Source of the DNA: Symsagittifera roscoffensis
Taxonomy: Eukaryota; Xenacoelomorpha; Acoela; Convolutidae
Direction of reading: 5' to 3'
DNA length: 64,000 nt
Assembly: GCF_963678635.1 (NCBI RefSeq)
Contig: NC_087070.1
Span: 248,001 to 312,000, forward strand
The position numbers and the translations under genes were made by a program. This document shows positions 1 through 10,192 of the stretch, one piece after another; within the stretch, counting starts at the first letter, position 1; the number at the start of each line of letters is the position of its first letter. Under the pieces are notes generated by a model. It made no database searches. It saw only the letters and a list, made by a program, of their open reading frames with translations, and was not told the DNA's origin.

Positions 1-1066
1 CAGGCTATCATGGATAGTTTGGACAGGTTACTAGGCAGCAAAAGTGGACCAAAAAAAAGGGGAACCGAACTCGGGCGGTCCCAGCAGGGAGCCGAAGGTG
101 AACTTCAATGACGATCAAAGGAAGAGGACATATGGATCCACTAGATGTAGGGGCAGTTTATCAGGCTATGCCACAAGGGATAATAAAACATGGGGCCCAA
201 ACAGTAGAGCAAGTTCAACGGGGAACAGACAGACCTCTAACGAACGACCAACGCAAGGCACACATGCGACTGGGAGAAGTGATTCCGGTAACAGGAGACA
301 TGCGAGCCCAGGGAGGAGTCATGTGGCCCACGGGGGAAAGAGGCACGGCGATTCGGATTGCAGGGATGCACCTAATACAGAGCCCTTAACAAGGTGCGAT
401 GATACTCAGGCGGAGCACTCGAGAGATGCTACGGAAATGGCCACAGCCTTCGAACCTCTGAATAAGTCTTTGGAGACAATCCTGAGGATGTTATCCAGAA
501 CCAATGAACGCAGTGAGAAGTCCAGAAGAGTCTTTAAGAAACCAAGATGCTACAAAGATGAATCTGATGGCTGTATTGATACCTGGATAGAGGTAATGAA
601 ACTGCATTTCGAGGAAGAGGTTTTATCGGAAAGACAAGAATGCAGTGCGCTTACCAGTAACTTGGAGGGGACAGCCCTGAACTGTTTCATGGCAAAGAAG
701 CAATATCAGCGAGATACAGCTGAGAAAATCTTCGAAATTTTGTTAAATCGTTTCGGATCAGGGGTGCAGGGGCACCAGGCAATGATGCGCTTCGAGAAAC
801 GGAGGCAACGAGAAGATGAGACGATAGACAAGTTTCTAGACGATTTGGAGATGCTTAGAAGACGCAGCCAACCGGATGAGTCAAACAGAAGGATGAACCT
901 GGCAGTAACCTCGAAATTCATCGATGATGTGAAGAATGATGAACTTCGAACAATGCTAGCAACGCATTTCACACCACTATCAACCAATGCGCCAACACCA
1001 GAGGAGTTGAGGTTCAAGTCAAAAGAATATCTTTTGTTGAAACCTCCTTCGAGATCTGGTTATTAA
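1..1066 (+). pseudogene. gag: Copy A gag: RG-rich segment and capsid-like domain (5' partial)
   Basis: The window opens in the Gag coiled coil (QAIMDSLDRLLG). A run of eight A's at 51-58, where copies B and C read AAAAGAA, adds one base and shifts the frame. From 44 the frame is open through a hydrophilic Arg/Gly/Ser segment into a capsid-like helical domain (KKPRCYKDESDGCIDTWIEV through FGSGVQGHQAMMRFEKR). A nonsense TAA at 1064-1066 replaces the second Tyr codon of the GYYKNN segment seen in B and C. Gag would form the intracellular particle. Identification rests on the copy C alignment and the adjoining zinc knuckles. Confidence 0.85.
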
Positions 1067-1888
1067 AAGAACGATTTTGGCAATTTTAACAACGGACCAG
1101 CAAACCAAGGGAACAACTGGTACAAAGCGAAGGATGATATGGACAAGAGACGCTCTTGTGCCAATTGCAGTTCAACGGACCATCATGTGTCAGCATGCCC
1201 AACTTACAAACAAGGCATGAAAGCAATAGGCTTTAGCCTCGAGGACGAAGATGCGTCAGAAGTTGACCATGAGGATTTCATGAGAGGAGTAATTGCAAAA
1301 TTCAGCCCGAGGTGTTTCTTTTGCAACTTGGAAGGTCATTTTGAATCAGATTGTCCGCAGTTCTGGGATGCAGTGGCAGACATCAAGCATCCAAGGCATG
1401 AGGAAGCTTTATCGGGAGTGAAAGCCAGCAAGGCTCGCCTGCTGAGTGAAGCGGAGGCGCGCAGAAAAGACAAACCGCAAGAGCTGGCGACGAAGAAAAT
1501 GCAAGCGGTAACAGAAGAGATATGCGAACCGGGACCAGTGACTGCGGCCGATGACTTCAAGATTGATCAGAGGGCAGTCGCGAGGGATGCTGTAAATAGA
1601 GTGCAGCAGGAACTGGTAACAAAAGAGATTGAACAAAAAATGAAACTCGAACTGGAGAATGAGAAACTACAGGAGAAACTGATTACCTTCGAGGCGACAG
1701 AAGTCGAAGAGACAAAGACACCAAGCAGTTTGAGCATGAAACTTAATGTGATCTCCGGTCAGAGGTTCGGCATGGTGCCGCAAGGACGCAAAATACAGTC
1801 AATAATCTCGGTAGCAGGACACCAGGTAATCAGAAATCTGAGTGAACTATCGGAGTTCACTTTGATGCATTTGGACATATATATATAG
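1067..1888 (+). pseudogene. gag: Copy A gag: two CCHC zinc knuckles and second coiled coil
   Basis: This continues the same frame after the TAA at 1064. Two CCHC zinc knuckles are visible (CANCSSTDHHVSAC and CFFCNLEGHFESDC, both CX2CX4HX4C), the nucleocapsid signature for RNA binding. A charged helical stretch follows (QQELVTKEIEQKMKLELENE), probably a coiled coil. The frame ends at 1888 because an AT dinucleotide run (atatatatatag) is two bases longer than the matching copy C sequence. In copy C the frame runs straight into the protease, so this stop is damage and not a natural gag terminus. Confidence 0.88.
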
Positions 1889-1902
1889 ATTATCTGAGGC
1901 AG

Positions 1903-2652
1903 GTGGAACCACGCACTGAGTCAAGAGCTGTGCGAGCACTACTGACAACGGGTGGCCCTCGAATAAAGAAGCTTCATGGACGCTACATGGAAGTCTATGG
2001 GCCGTATCAAGTGATGCTGAACGTGGATGGAATCAGTATCTACACTAGGACTTATGTGACAACAGACAGTGACCAAATAGGGCAGATCTATCTGGGTGAG
2101 GAGGAACTCAAAGTCCACAGGATAGGCCATGACGCCATGATGGAACAAGATGCAGTACACATTGGGTACGAAGCAGATGTGACCGCACATCTGCTCGACA
2201 CCAACGGAACAAAAATCGGAGTCACAGGGCTTCTGGACACAGGCGCGGTGGTGAGTGTGATGCCGATAAAAACCTGGGAGAGAATGGGCTTCACGCGGGA
2301 AGATCTGATTCCTACGAATCTCCGACTAGCCGCTGCAAATCGAGGAGCTATCTACGTAGCCGGAAGAACACCGGTGACGGTCCTTCACATGGGAGGACGG
2401 AACCTTTGGATGAGCTTCCTGGTGGTAGAGAATCTGGACGATGCCGACCAATTCATCTTGGGCAGAGATTTTGTCAGGAATTTTGACGTGATGATTAACT
2501 TGAACAACGATCTAATACGGATTAGAAACCCGGACCGGAAGTATGTTAAGAAACCGATTAATAGGATAATAACAGACGAAAACAAGGTACCAATTTTTTT
2601 AGACAGAAAAGTAAAACTACAGCCAAGGGCAGGCTGTGGTAGCAATTTTTAG
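1903..2652 (+). pseudogene. pol: Copy A retropepsin-like aspartic protease
   Basis: The frame after the AT-run shift encodes an aspartic protease. GLLDTGAVVSVMP holds the catalytic DTG, and FILGRDFVRNF is the C-terminal flap-side motif typical of retropepsins. As in other retroelements it would cleave the Gag-Pol polyprotein as a dimer. The frame ends at 2652 through a one-base insertion in the GQAVVAIF stretch. The following 2653-2839 still translates like copy C (VILGRSFSVTRNG) but has a CAG-to-TAG nonsense codon at 2813. The catalytic residues look intact. Confidence 0.86.
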
Positions 2653-2839
2653 AATGAGAAATTTAAATTCGTTAAGTGATATTAAACAGGTTTGTTTGGT
2701 ACCGAATCCAAATAGTCAAAGCTTAGTGATTTTAGGCCGGAGCTTCTCGGTAACGCGAAACGGAATGTGTGTCAGTGTGTTATTGAGCACACTGGACACC
2801 ATGGTTTCAATCTAGCGTGGAAAGAAGCTTGGTTTCGCT

Positions 2840-4216
2840 TTGCCGATGAGGACCGACTATGAGGAGACCCAAAACTTGAAGAAACATAGTGAGAAAGACT
2901 GTCCTTATCATGCCAATAAAGATAAAATTTTCAAGAGGATTAATGAATTAAAATCTAACGTCTTAAATCGGAACTCAGATGTATTTTCAAGACATACGGC
3001 GGATATCGGTTGCTGTAACTTCGTCGAACACGAAATTGAACTGGAAGAAGGCGCCGTTCCGCACAGAGAAGGCGCGAGACGAATGACGCCATGCAATTCG
3101 GAAGCGTGCCGAGCGGAAATAGAAATGTTGCTCGAATACGACATGATAGAACCCTCAAAATTGCCATGGGCTTGCGGGGTAGTAATGGCAAAAAAGAAAG
3201 GGGGGCAGCTTAGGTTTTGTTGCGACTTTCGTTACTTGAACGCGGTAACGATAAAAGATGCGTGCCCGATACCGCGAATAGACGAGAGCCTGTCTAAAAT
3301 TGGTGATGCCAAGTTCTTCACCACATTGGACTTGGGTTCTGCCTTCTGGCAGGTCCCGCTGCGGAAGGAGGATAGAGAAAAGACCGGATTCGCGTGTGAG
3401 TTAGGGTTGTACCAGTGGAAGAGGATGCCCTTCGGCTTGTGCAATGCAACGGCGACTTTTCAAAGACTGATGGCTCAAGCTTTGACCAGAGTGGCCAAGA
3501 AGTACGGGAATCTCGTGATGTGTTACGTGGACGACGTGGTCATAGCGACACCGACCCTGGAATACCACATTGATTGGCTCAATGAGGTCTTTGGATGCAT
3601 GAAAAGAGTAGGCTTGAAGTGCAAACCATCGAAATGTGAAATCCTTAGGGATTCAATCAAGTACCTGGGAAGAATGGTGGACAGGCATGGTGTGAGGCCG
3701 GACCCAGAAGCAGTAGAAGCAGTCTTGACATGTAAGGCTCCCAGAACGGACACACAGCTCCTGAGCTTCCTAGGGTTTGCCAACTACTACCGTGAGTTCA
3801 TAAAAGGACATGCGGACAAGGTGTATCCGATGCAGAAGCTGATGCGCAACAAAGGGAAAAAGTTCGAATGGAACGATGAAGCACAAGTTGCCTTCGAGAA
3901 CATGAAGCGTGAACTGTGCGAAGCGCCAGTGCTAGGCATGCCTACAGAAAAGGGCATGTATGTTCTTGACACAGACGCATCGGTAGAAGCCATCTCCGGA
4001 ATATTGCATCAGGAGCAAGAATGGAATGGAAGAACGGTTCTCCGTCCCATTGCATACGGCAGCAAGGTCTTGAGTGACACTGAGATGAAATATGGTGCAC
4101 CAAAAGCAGAAATGTTTGCAGTAGTCACATTTGTGGAAAAATACCGCGCATACTTGGGGAGCGCTCCTCGAAGACCTACTCGATGGATCAGAGTTATATT
4201 GGTAGATGGAAAGTAA
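2840..4216 (+). CDS. pol: Copy A reverse transcriptase and first part of RNase H
   Basis: The open frame of 458 codons covers the whole RT. Visible motifs are GACPIPRIDE-like entry, FTTLDLGSAFWQVPL, MPFGLCNATATFQRLM and the catalytic CYVDDVVIAT, followed by thumb/connection (FLGFANYYREFIKGHADKVYP) and RNase H (VLDTDASVEAISGIL). It makes cDNA from element RNA. A G6 run at 3203-3208 keeps this copy in frame where B and C have five G's. About 180 bp upstream of RT (near 2957) is missing relative to C. A deletion of about 40 bp near 4167 removes the RNase H segment with a catalytic Asp (LRVDNRALSW in C) and shifts the frame. Confidence 0.9.
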   Translation: MPMRTDYEETQNLKKHSEKDCPYHANKDKIFKRINELKSNVLNRNSDVFSRHTADIGCCNFVEHEIELEEGAVPHREGARRMTPCNSEACRAEIEMLLEYDMIEPSKLPWACGVVMAKKKGGQLRFCCDFRYLNAVTIKDACPIPRIDESLSKIGDAKFFTTLDLGSAFWQVPLRKEDREKTGFACELGLYQWKRMPFGLCNATATFQRLMAQALTRVAKKYGNLVMCYVDDVVIATPTLEYHIDWLNEVFGCMKRVGLKCKPSKCEILRDSIKYLGRMVDRHGVRPDPEAVEAVLTCKAPRTDTQLLSFLGFANYYREFIKGHADKVYPMQKLMRNKGKKFEWNDEAQVAFENMKRELCEAPVLGMPTEKGMYVLDTDASVEAISGILHQEQEWNGRTVLRPIAYGSKVLSDTEMKYGAPKAEMFAVVTFVEKYRAYLGSAPRRPTRWIRVILVDGK

Positions 4217-4752
4217 GATTGGATGGCTACCACATGATAATCGAGCACAGGATGCGTGATAAACACCAGAATTCTGACAGCCTCAGCAAGAAAACTGAGT
4301 TATGTGAAAGATTGGAGCAGAAGGAAGCCAATCAGGCAGAATTAAAGGAAGGATTTTCGTTTCTGGACAAAGAAACTTATGAAGCGCTTCCCTTAACGAG
4401 ATGGTTGGACAAGTCTGGACATCCAATTCCAGGACACCCTGAGTTACCTGTAGAGAAGGCAGCCGATATAAAGATCCTATCCAAGGAGGACCCGGTCCCC
4501 TTGGATCTGATGCTGCGCTCAAACCTGGGCCAGCAAGAACTCTCTCGCATGAACATAAACAGCCTCTCATTATTGGATAAAACGGTGCAGGTCACACCGC
4601 AAGTGATGCGGATGCTGAGTGGATTGTTAGAAAGAGAAGTGACCAGGGATGACCCCGAATGGACAGCAGCAGTGGCATCACTAACAGTCAGGGAGAAAGT
4701 GAAGATCATGCCGTCCAGACCACAACACGAAGAGAGCGAGAGAGATTGTTGA
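4183..4752 (+). pseudogene. pol: Copy A RNase H C-terminus and start of pol linker
   Basis: This frame takes over after the RNase H deletion. It reads SMDQSYIGRWKVRLDGYHMI and then RDKHQNSDSLSKK, the C-terminal RNase H histidine and Asp motif (HQNADSLS in C). A helical linker of unknown function follows, well conserved in all three copies (EALPLTRWLDKSGH, LDKTVQVTPQVMRML). The TGA at 4750-4752 stands in the DCRTIV segment of copy C and is a lesion. Such a long linker between RNase H and the integrase zinc finger is unusual for Ty3/gypsy elements. Confidence 0.8.
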
Positions 4753-5481
4753 CCAATAGTTCAGCAACTAGTATCCTCAATACCACACGAGGTTTTAACC
4801 AGTACCTCTTACGGACGGAAAGAACAGGGGAGCAATACGCGAAGGAAAACCGTTACCTTTGTGGACCAGGATAAAGAAGGTGAAAAGGTAGAGCGAAACC
4901 TGGTGCAAGATTGTTTATCCGGGGAGACGAACGATGAGAAGAGCCAGCGAGTACAAGGTCAACACCCTGGACAAGGAAGTTTGTCCGGGGAGTCCGAGAT
5001 AGATGAAAAAGTTCCTGATGAAGAACAGGACCTGAGGAACAAAGTTTTGTCCGGGGAGTTCAGATGGATAAGAAGGCACAGACAAGATCTGGAGAAGGGT
5101 GCAGACTCCATCACAATCTCTTCAGCAGATGACAACTCCCGCAACTCAGGAATTGACACCTACTCAGACAGGAACTCGAGCTCAGGATCGGAACTGTCAG
5201 ATTTAGCAATCCACACATTACTAGTCGAAACTCGTGCAAGGGATCTAGATAGAGAGGTGTATCAGGATCCTGATAGTGATCGCTACCTCATACCAAGCCG
5301 AAGAGTCTTTGACAATGCAGCAGATGATTTGGAAACAATATCAGTATCGAAACGTTCGATAAGTCTGTTGCCACAAACGAAGGTAGGACTGATCTTCAGC
5401 CGTTCAAACAAGAAACACATCCGTTGGCGAAAATTTGGTGGGTTAAGATGGAGGAAGACACACACCAGCCCAATGAGCTGA
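4753..5481 (+). pseudogene. pol: Copy A acidic pol linker with 22-residue LSGE repeats
   Basis: This is a low-complexity, highly charged region rich in Glu, Asp, Gln and Ser between RNase H and integrase. From 4915 the tetrapeptide LSGE recurs every 66 nt (4915, 4981, 5047), each time as (T)T(G/A)TCCGGGGAG. A Ser/Asp-rich stretch (NSGIDTYSDRNSSSGSELSD) follows. Function is unknown; it is probably disordered. A shift near 5385 moves the frame to the one used at 5424-5819. Confidence 0.75.
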
Positions 5482-5983
5482 ATAATCAGATGAGGGTCAT
5501 TAAGACGTACTTGAAGGCGAGATACAGACTCTCGGATCTTCTAAGGGCGCAGAGAAATGACCGCATGACAAGCAACCTGAAAAGGTGGATCGAGAATGGT
5601 TCTCCGGATAAAGGAGACCTCGAGGAAGACAGTTACCGTATCCTGAAACAGTATTTCATGCAGAAAGAGGGAAGGTTATACTTGAACAAGGACGGGATTG
5701 AGGCTTGCAAGAGAAGAGATGAGGACAAGGTCCTATACAAGTATAACGCGATAGTGTTGCGCAACCCTATCAGACAGAACTCTTGTTCAGGTCGCATGAT
5801 CAGATGGGCCATCAGGTGATCGACAAAGTGTATCAGAGGATCCTAAAGCGCTTTGAGTGGCCTGGAATGAAAAGGGCATGTGAGAAGTGGGTAACAGCAT
5901 GTCTGTCATGCCAACAGGTCAAAGATCCAAGGAAATTGCGATTTCCCTTGCAATCGATCGAGTCGTCTGATTCAACGAGGTAG
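5424..5983 (+). pseudogene. pol: Copy A integrase N-terminal region (HHCC zinc finger), broken
   Basis: Two overlapping frames (5424-5819 and 5783-5983) encode LKARYRLSDLLRAQRNDRM and then the integrase zinc finger, SHDQMGHQVID plus ACLSCQQVK (H-X4-H then C-X2-C). It is broken by a small rearrangement at 5757-5785 (gttgcgcaaccctatcag) and a TGA at 5818. Copy B carries the same breaks; copy C reads through cleanly as NAIVLPQLYQKELLFRSHDQ. A further one-base loss at 5970 (tctgattcaacg) is also shared with B. Confidence 0.82.
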
Positions 5984-6636
5984 TGCAGATAGATCACCAA
6001 AAGATATGCATGAAAGACAGTGGTTATAATCAGGTATTGGTCATGATAGATCATTTAACGAAGTATGCAGAGGCCGTGCCCTGCATAACTGCCTCGGCCG
6101 AAGAGACGTGCGACCATCTGATCAATACGTGGATAGCGAGACACGGTTATCCGATGACGTTTCAATCGGATAACGGAACTGCTTTCGTAGGAGAACTCAC
6201 GAAAGAGCTAATGAGACGCTCGCAAGTTGCTCAAGCTCACTCAACGACATACCATCCACAGACAAATGGCTTAGTGGAAAGGCAGAATCGAACGTTAGTG
6301 TCGATGCTGAGGGTATATTGTTCCAGGTACATGACCGATTGGGACAGATATCTTCCGCAGGTGATGGGAGCTTACAATAGCACACAACATTCCACCAATG
6401 GTGTCAGCCCACACATGATGCTGACAGGGCACGAGAAGATAGAGCTAAAGAAGATAGGGGAAGAAGTAGTGGGTCTAGAAGAAATAACTGTGTCACATGA
6501 CATTGACATAGTCGATGATCACGACGATGAGTGGGTCGATGACCGGTCAAAACCCGAGGTAGAATTCGACGACGAGCAACAGCAGTCATATGAACAAGAC
6601 TTGACGAACCTGCGTGTCTTAGAATGGCTGAATTAA
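5983..6636 (+). pseudogene. pol: Copy A integrase catalytic core joined to the second acidic linker by deletion
   Basis: The core shows all three catalytic residues: Asp in VQIDHQKICM, Asp in FQSDNGTAFVGE and Glu in TNGLVERQNRT, with exactly 35 residues between the second Asp and the Glu. It inserts cDNA into the genome. At about 6435 the frame jumps from GHEK into ELKKIGEEVVG: the integrase C-terminus, GPF module and about 0.7 kb present in B are deleted in frame. An acidic segment follows (DDHDDEWVDD), ending at a nonsense TAA at 6634-6636. Confidence 0.87.
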
Positions 6637-7432
6637 ATGACGTCACACACAAAGGAGACCACTGTCACGATTCAAGATGTAGATCGTGAAAGCATAAAAT
6701 ACATGAAAACCGAACAAGAAGATCCTTCATGGGCTGCCCAGGAGGGGCGACTACTCATTCCGGCTTCCAATCTCGATTTGATACCCGGTATGCGATCGAC
6801 GGGGACGTCGATGGATATTTTTGTCCGGGGAGTGGGGGTAGGATATAACCACACTGAAAACTTGATAATAACAAAATTAAGAATAGCAAGAGAGACAGGA
6901 GACATAGAAGCAGAAACAGGCGAAGAACCTAAGAAACCTGAAATAGGGAGGGTAGTTGAGTCATATTTTAACTTACCAAATGAATATTCAAGTAGCATAA
7001 TACTAACAGACAGTGATGTCATATTCACAAATAGAACATGTGCGATAGCAATCACAGCAGACATGAGTTTTAGGACAGTGTTAGCGGCAGATTTTAAGAG
7101 AGAATATAAAAACTTAGAATTTCTTTGGAAGCACAGACCAGGAGTAGGGGGCGTAGCAGCCTTGCCTCCGGCGGCATCACAGATACCGGGAAAATACCTA
7201 TATTTCTTGGTGACACGGGCGGCACGTAGACCCGGAAAACCTAGTCTTGTCCTTGACGAGATTGAGAGACTTCCTCGTAGAAAGGGATGTGAAGGAGCTT
7301 TTGCTTCCCGTGTACGACCCGAACAGAGGAAGACTGCATCCTCGAGACCTGTACGCGCTCATACATGTAATCTTCTCTGACACTAATGTACAAGTGTATT
7401 TACATAAGAAATATTACTTAAGTATAGGCTGA
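6637..7432 (+). pseudogene. pol: Copy A macro-like domain at the Pol C-terminus
   Basis: After SWAAQEGRLLIPASNLDLI comes a domain that reads like a macro domain. Its elements, in order, are IILTDSDVIFTN, ITADMSFRTVLAADFKREY (the place of the usual mGaGIA helix), GVAALPP, GKYLYFLVTR, and in the shifted end frame ELLLPVYDPNRGRLHPRDLY and IFSDTNVQVYLHKKYY. The order and hydrophobic pattern match OARD1/TARG1-type macro domains, which bind or hydrolyse ADP-ribose. The catalytic Lys and the GCGLD loop Asp of that family are not evident, so activity is doubtful. A deletion of about 11 bp near 7220 shifts the frame. The stop at 7430-7432 matches copy C and is probably the true end of Pol. Confidence 0.7.
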
Positions 7433-7816
7433 GTGACGTGCAAGAGGGTGTTAGACTAGATTATGTAGTGTGTGATATGTGTGTTATGTTATGTTATGGT
7501 TATTTTATTTAGATCTTGGGTAAGAAGGGGTTAGTGACCATGAACAACTGAATGACGATCTTATCTTAGGAATAGATCCAAAGTTTGGACTGTCCAATCT
7601 TAGGTCGAATTCCAAAATTTTAGAGACCGATTGATTTTAATTAAATTTAGGATCAAAATCTTTTATCTGACTGTTTTTAAATGAATTTTAACCAGAAGTT
7701 AAGGTGAGACTGACAAGTGTGATATTCGTGACCACTTCTCTAGATCCTGATTGATCATTTAATTGCTCACTTGAGTCAAACCTTGGAATCAAACCAAATC
7801 GAACCTGAAGAACAGA
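7433..7816 (+). other. Gap between pol and ORF2
   Basis: This 384-bp AT-rich stretch has no ORF. It is conserved in B (33176-33428, shortened) and C (57663-58057), including GTGACCATGAACAACTGAA and CCAAAATTTTAGA. The latter resembles a nematode 3' splice site, so ORF2 might be made from a spliced RNA; this is inference. No promoter or IRES could be recognised. Confidence 0.5.
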
Positions 7817-8899
7817 ATGGATAATTTCAACTTGGATGAATTGATGGACCTGGCAGAGGCATATGTAGGACCGATGGTAGATGCGATCTATCGTCGGCTA
7901 ATGGATCGAGACTTCACTCTGCAGGACCCAGAAGTAGTCATGTTGCTGACCGCCCTGATAAACATATTGAGGCATGACAACCGTGGGGACCGCCCCACGG
8001 AAGTTCTATTGATGGCAGCATACGGAGAGAGGGTAGTACTAGACCGCCCGAACATGAGAGTGATGAGGTGGAGAAACGGGGCTCTCTCAGGGAGTGACTT
8101 GGCGAATGAGCTTGGATTGAGAAGTTCTAGGACTTATCAACCAGGTGAAATGCCCTTGCCCTCCAAACCCAAGCCTGGGCTGACGAGAATGCATCGAGAA
8201 ATGAACAGCGAGGCTGCCTCGTCTGGTTCACCACTGAGAGCAGCTGTGCCACCAAAGAGGGCGAAAATAGAACAAGGGATTCAAACGAACCAAACCATGC
8301 AAGATCTAGATGGGATGAAGGATGAGCTGGAAAGGACCAGGAAGGAGCTGGATGAAAATACTAAGACCATGCTCCTTACGGAGGACGACAGAGACATGCG
8401 GAAGAAATTGTTCGAAGACTGCAAAAAAAAGCAGGGTGAAGAAATTGAGCGCTTGAGGCGGGACTACAAGGAGCGATCGGAACGGGCGGCATTGACTACA
8501 GCCGTGGAAAAAGCGATACCTGCAAGGAGTATTCCTCGTGGGCAGTCCCCGATGGAGCTCTTGACGCCTCGAGAGATGAGTCAGACAACGGAAACACGAC
8601 TCCCGACAGCAACAGGTCGAGTGACAATCCCGGACCCTAGTGACAGCTTGGGTGACCCAGTCGTGGAACAAACGGTGAAGAGGCTGATAGAGACAGCTGG
8701 ACAACTAATCGCCAACAAGAATGCACAAGGTTCCGGGGTCACTGCACCCTATGGAACAATCGACGATGCGGGTAGAGTACGGCTCTCCCGAAGCGTGATG
8801 ACCAGAGAGGGAGTTAGCGACACGATGTCACCAATGGGGAACTCTAAGGTCCAGAGAGAAAAATACGGAAGATGCCAGCGAAGAAGGTGTCTCGAGTAA
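7817..8899 (+). CDS. Copy A ORF2 N-terminus: helical domain and coiled coil
   Basis: The ATG at 7817 starts a protein conserved in B and C (MDNFNLDELMDLAEAY). Residues 1-100 look like a compact helical domain of unknown function (DAIYRRLM, VVMLLTALINIL). A Pro/Ser-rich stretch follows and then a strong coiled coil at about 155-235 (DELERTRKELDENTKTML). The tail is Thr/Pro-rich (SPMELLTPREMSQTTETRL). The frame ends at 8899 because A and B share a deletion of about 68 bp just upstream of the SGNH domain that C lacks. It occupies the env position of LTR elements but shows no signal peptide. Confidence 0.72.
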   Translation: MDNFNLDELMDLAEAYVGPMVDAIYRRLMDRDFTLQDPEVVMLLTALINILRHDNRGDRPTEVLLMAAYGERVVLDRPNMRVMRWRNGALSGSDLANELGLRSSRTYQPGEMPLPSKPKPGLTRMHREMNSEAASSGSPLRAAVPPKRAKIEQGIQTNQTMQDLDGMKDELERTRKELDENTKTMLLTEDDRDMRKKLFEDCKKKQGEEIERLRRDYKERSERAALTTAVEKAIPARSIPRGQSPMELLTPREMSQTTETRLPTATGRVTIPDPSDSLGDPVVEQTVKRLIETAGQLIANKNAQGSGVTAPYGTIDDAGRVRLSRSVMTREGVSDTMSPMGNSKVQREKYGRCQRRRCLE

Positions 8900-8933
8900 T
8901 AGACGTACAAAAGAATAATCAGATGAGATATAA

Positions 8934-9482
8934 AACCTGCAGCAACCGCCACTGGGGACATCACATCTGATACTGGGAGACAGCTTAGTCAGAGTACTCT
9001 CGAATTTGAGGACCTCTTGGGTCACCACTGTGATGGCCTTTGAAGGCGCGACGATAGCCCAGCTATATCGGATGGTGGAACTAATGAATCCAGGGAGGAT
9101 CCCCAATGTGATGATCCTGGTTGGAACGAATAACATCTCGAGAAGTTCGGATGAGGAGGAAGCACTATGGGAATCAATGATGATGTGCTTGTATACTACT
9201 CTATGGCAGAAGTTCAACTGTGCGGTACTGACCGTTTGCACTGTGCCAATGAATACAAGGAGCTTGACAGCAGCAGGTAGAAGGCACAACGAAGGAGTGG
9301 TCAGGTGGAATCATATCTTGAGGAATCTCGCAAGTCGGAATGCCGGAACGATGATTCTCATGGACATCGAACATGAGTTAAGAGCGATGGATCAGGCCAG
9401 GTTGACCACGGACGGCATCCACTTCGATAGTATAGAAGGACAGGCTTTGTTGAATAGAGTCTTCCAAGAGTCTTGGAAGTAG
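8934..9482 (+). pseudogene. Copy A ORF2 SGNH/GDSL hydrolase-like domain 1
   Basis: The reading frame after the shared deletion encodes an SGNH-hydrolase-like fold. HLILGDSLVRVL holds the nucleophile Ser at 8982-8984, block II is FEGATI, block III reads VGTNNIS, and the DxxH block is TTDGIHFDS (Asp 9411, His 9420). Copy C has the more canonical FGGATI and GTNDIS, so A has probably lost block-II Gly and altered the block-III motif. Families of this fold act as esterases or acyl hydrolases; the substrate here is unknown. The frame breaks at 9480 with a small deletion near QESWK. Confidence 0.75.
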
Positions 9483-10192
9483 AACTCTTTGACACGGGAA
9501 AGCTAAAGGAGGAAGGAGCATCGAACGAAAGGGTGATTACCACCTTTGTGCCTCCTAACCTGGAAACACGCTTGGGGACGGTCCCGGCCGTCACGAACTA
9601 TAGACAGCAGAGCTCCAGCGAACCAGGTCAAAAAACAGACGTTCAAGATCGATTGGGAGAAGCGCCGGTGAGGAGGACCATTCATCCTAGGAGAAGACTA
9701 GGGCCTGTCAACCCGATGGAAGAGACAACTAGCACGTCTAGATCAGACACGAGATCGGAGACGACAAGTACCAGTCGAGAGGAGAGACGCCCGGATAGAG
9801 GCTCGTTGATGTGGTACCATCTCCCGTGCATGTGTACGAGGACGAACTAATGAAGCTGGATCTCCAGAGGGTGGGCTTCATCGAGGATGCCAGGAGGATG
9901 CTGAAAGGAGCGAGGCTATCCGTCAGTAGACTGTACTCGATAACAGGCGTAGACTGGTTGATAGCCGCTGGCATAAACTTCAGCTCCACGACGGCCTTGA
10001 GATTTGCTGACCTAGAGGGACAGTCCCCTCTAATAACACAATGGGACCAGTGAATGCAAGACCATTGCAGGACGTGAGGTTGAATCATGATGAGGGGAAT
10101 CGAGAAGAGAGACCGGGAAGATTTCTGACAACGAGGGCGCCGATTGGACAACATGTGAAGATGTTCAGGCAGGTGGCGACATCCCGAGTCAT
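9473..10192 (+). pseudogene. Copy A ORF2 linker between the two SGNH-like domains, frameshifted
   Basis: Two frames (9473-9850 and 9811-10053) hold a Ser/Thr/Arg-rich linker (TSTSRSDTRSETTSTSREER) and then a conserved helical segment (KLDLQRVGFIEDARRML, GVDWLIAAGINFSSTTAL). Copy C reads this in one frame (59479-60855). Breaks are at about 9820 and 10020. No function is recognised for this segment. Confidence 0.65.

Noticed and set aside
8828-9289. Minus-strand frame opposite SGNH domain 1
   Set aside because: The plus strand carries the conserved catalytic blocks, so the antisense frame is a by-product of codon usage.
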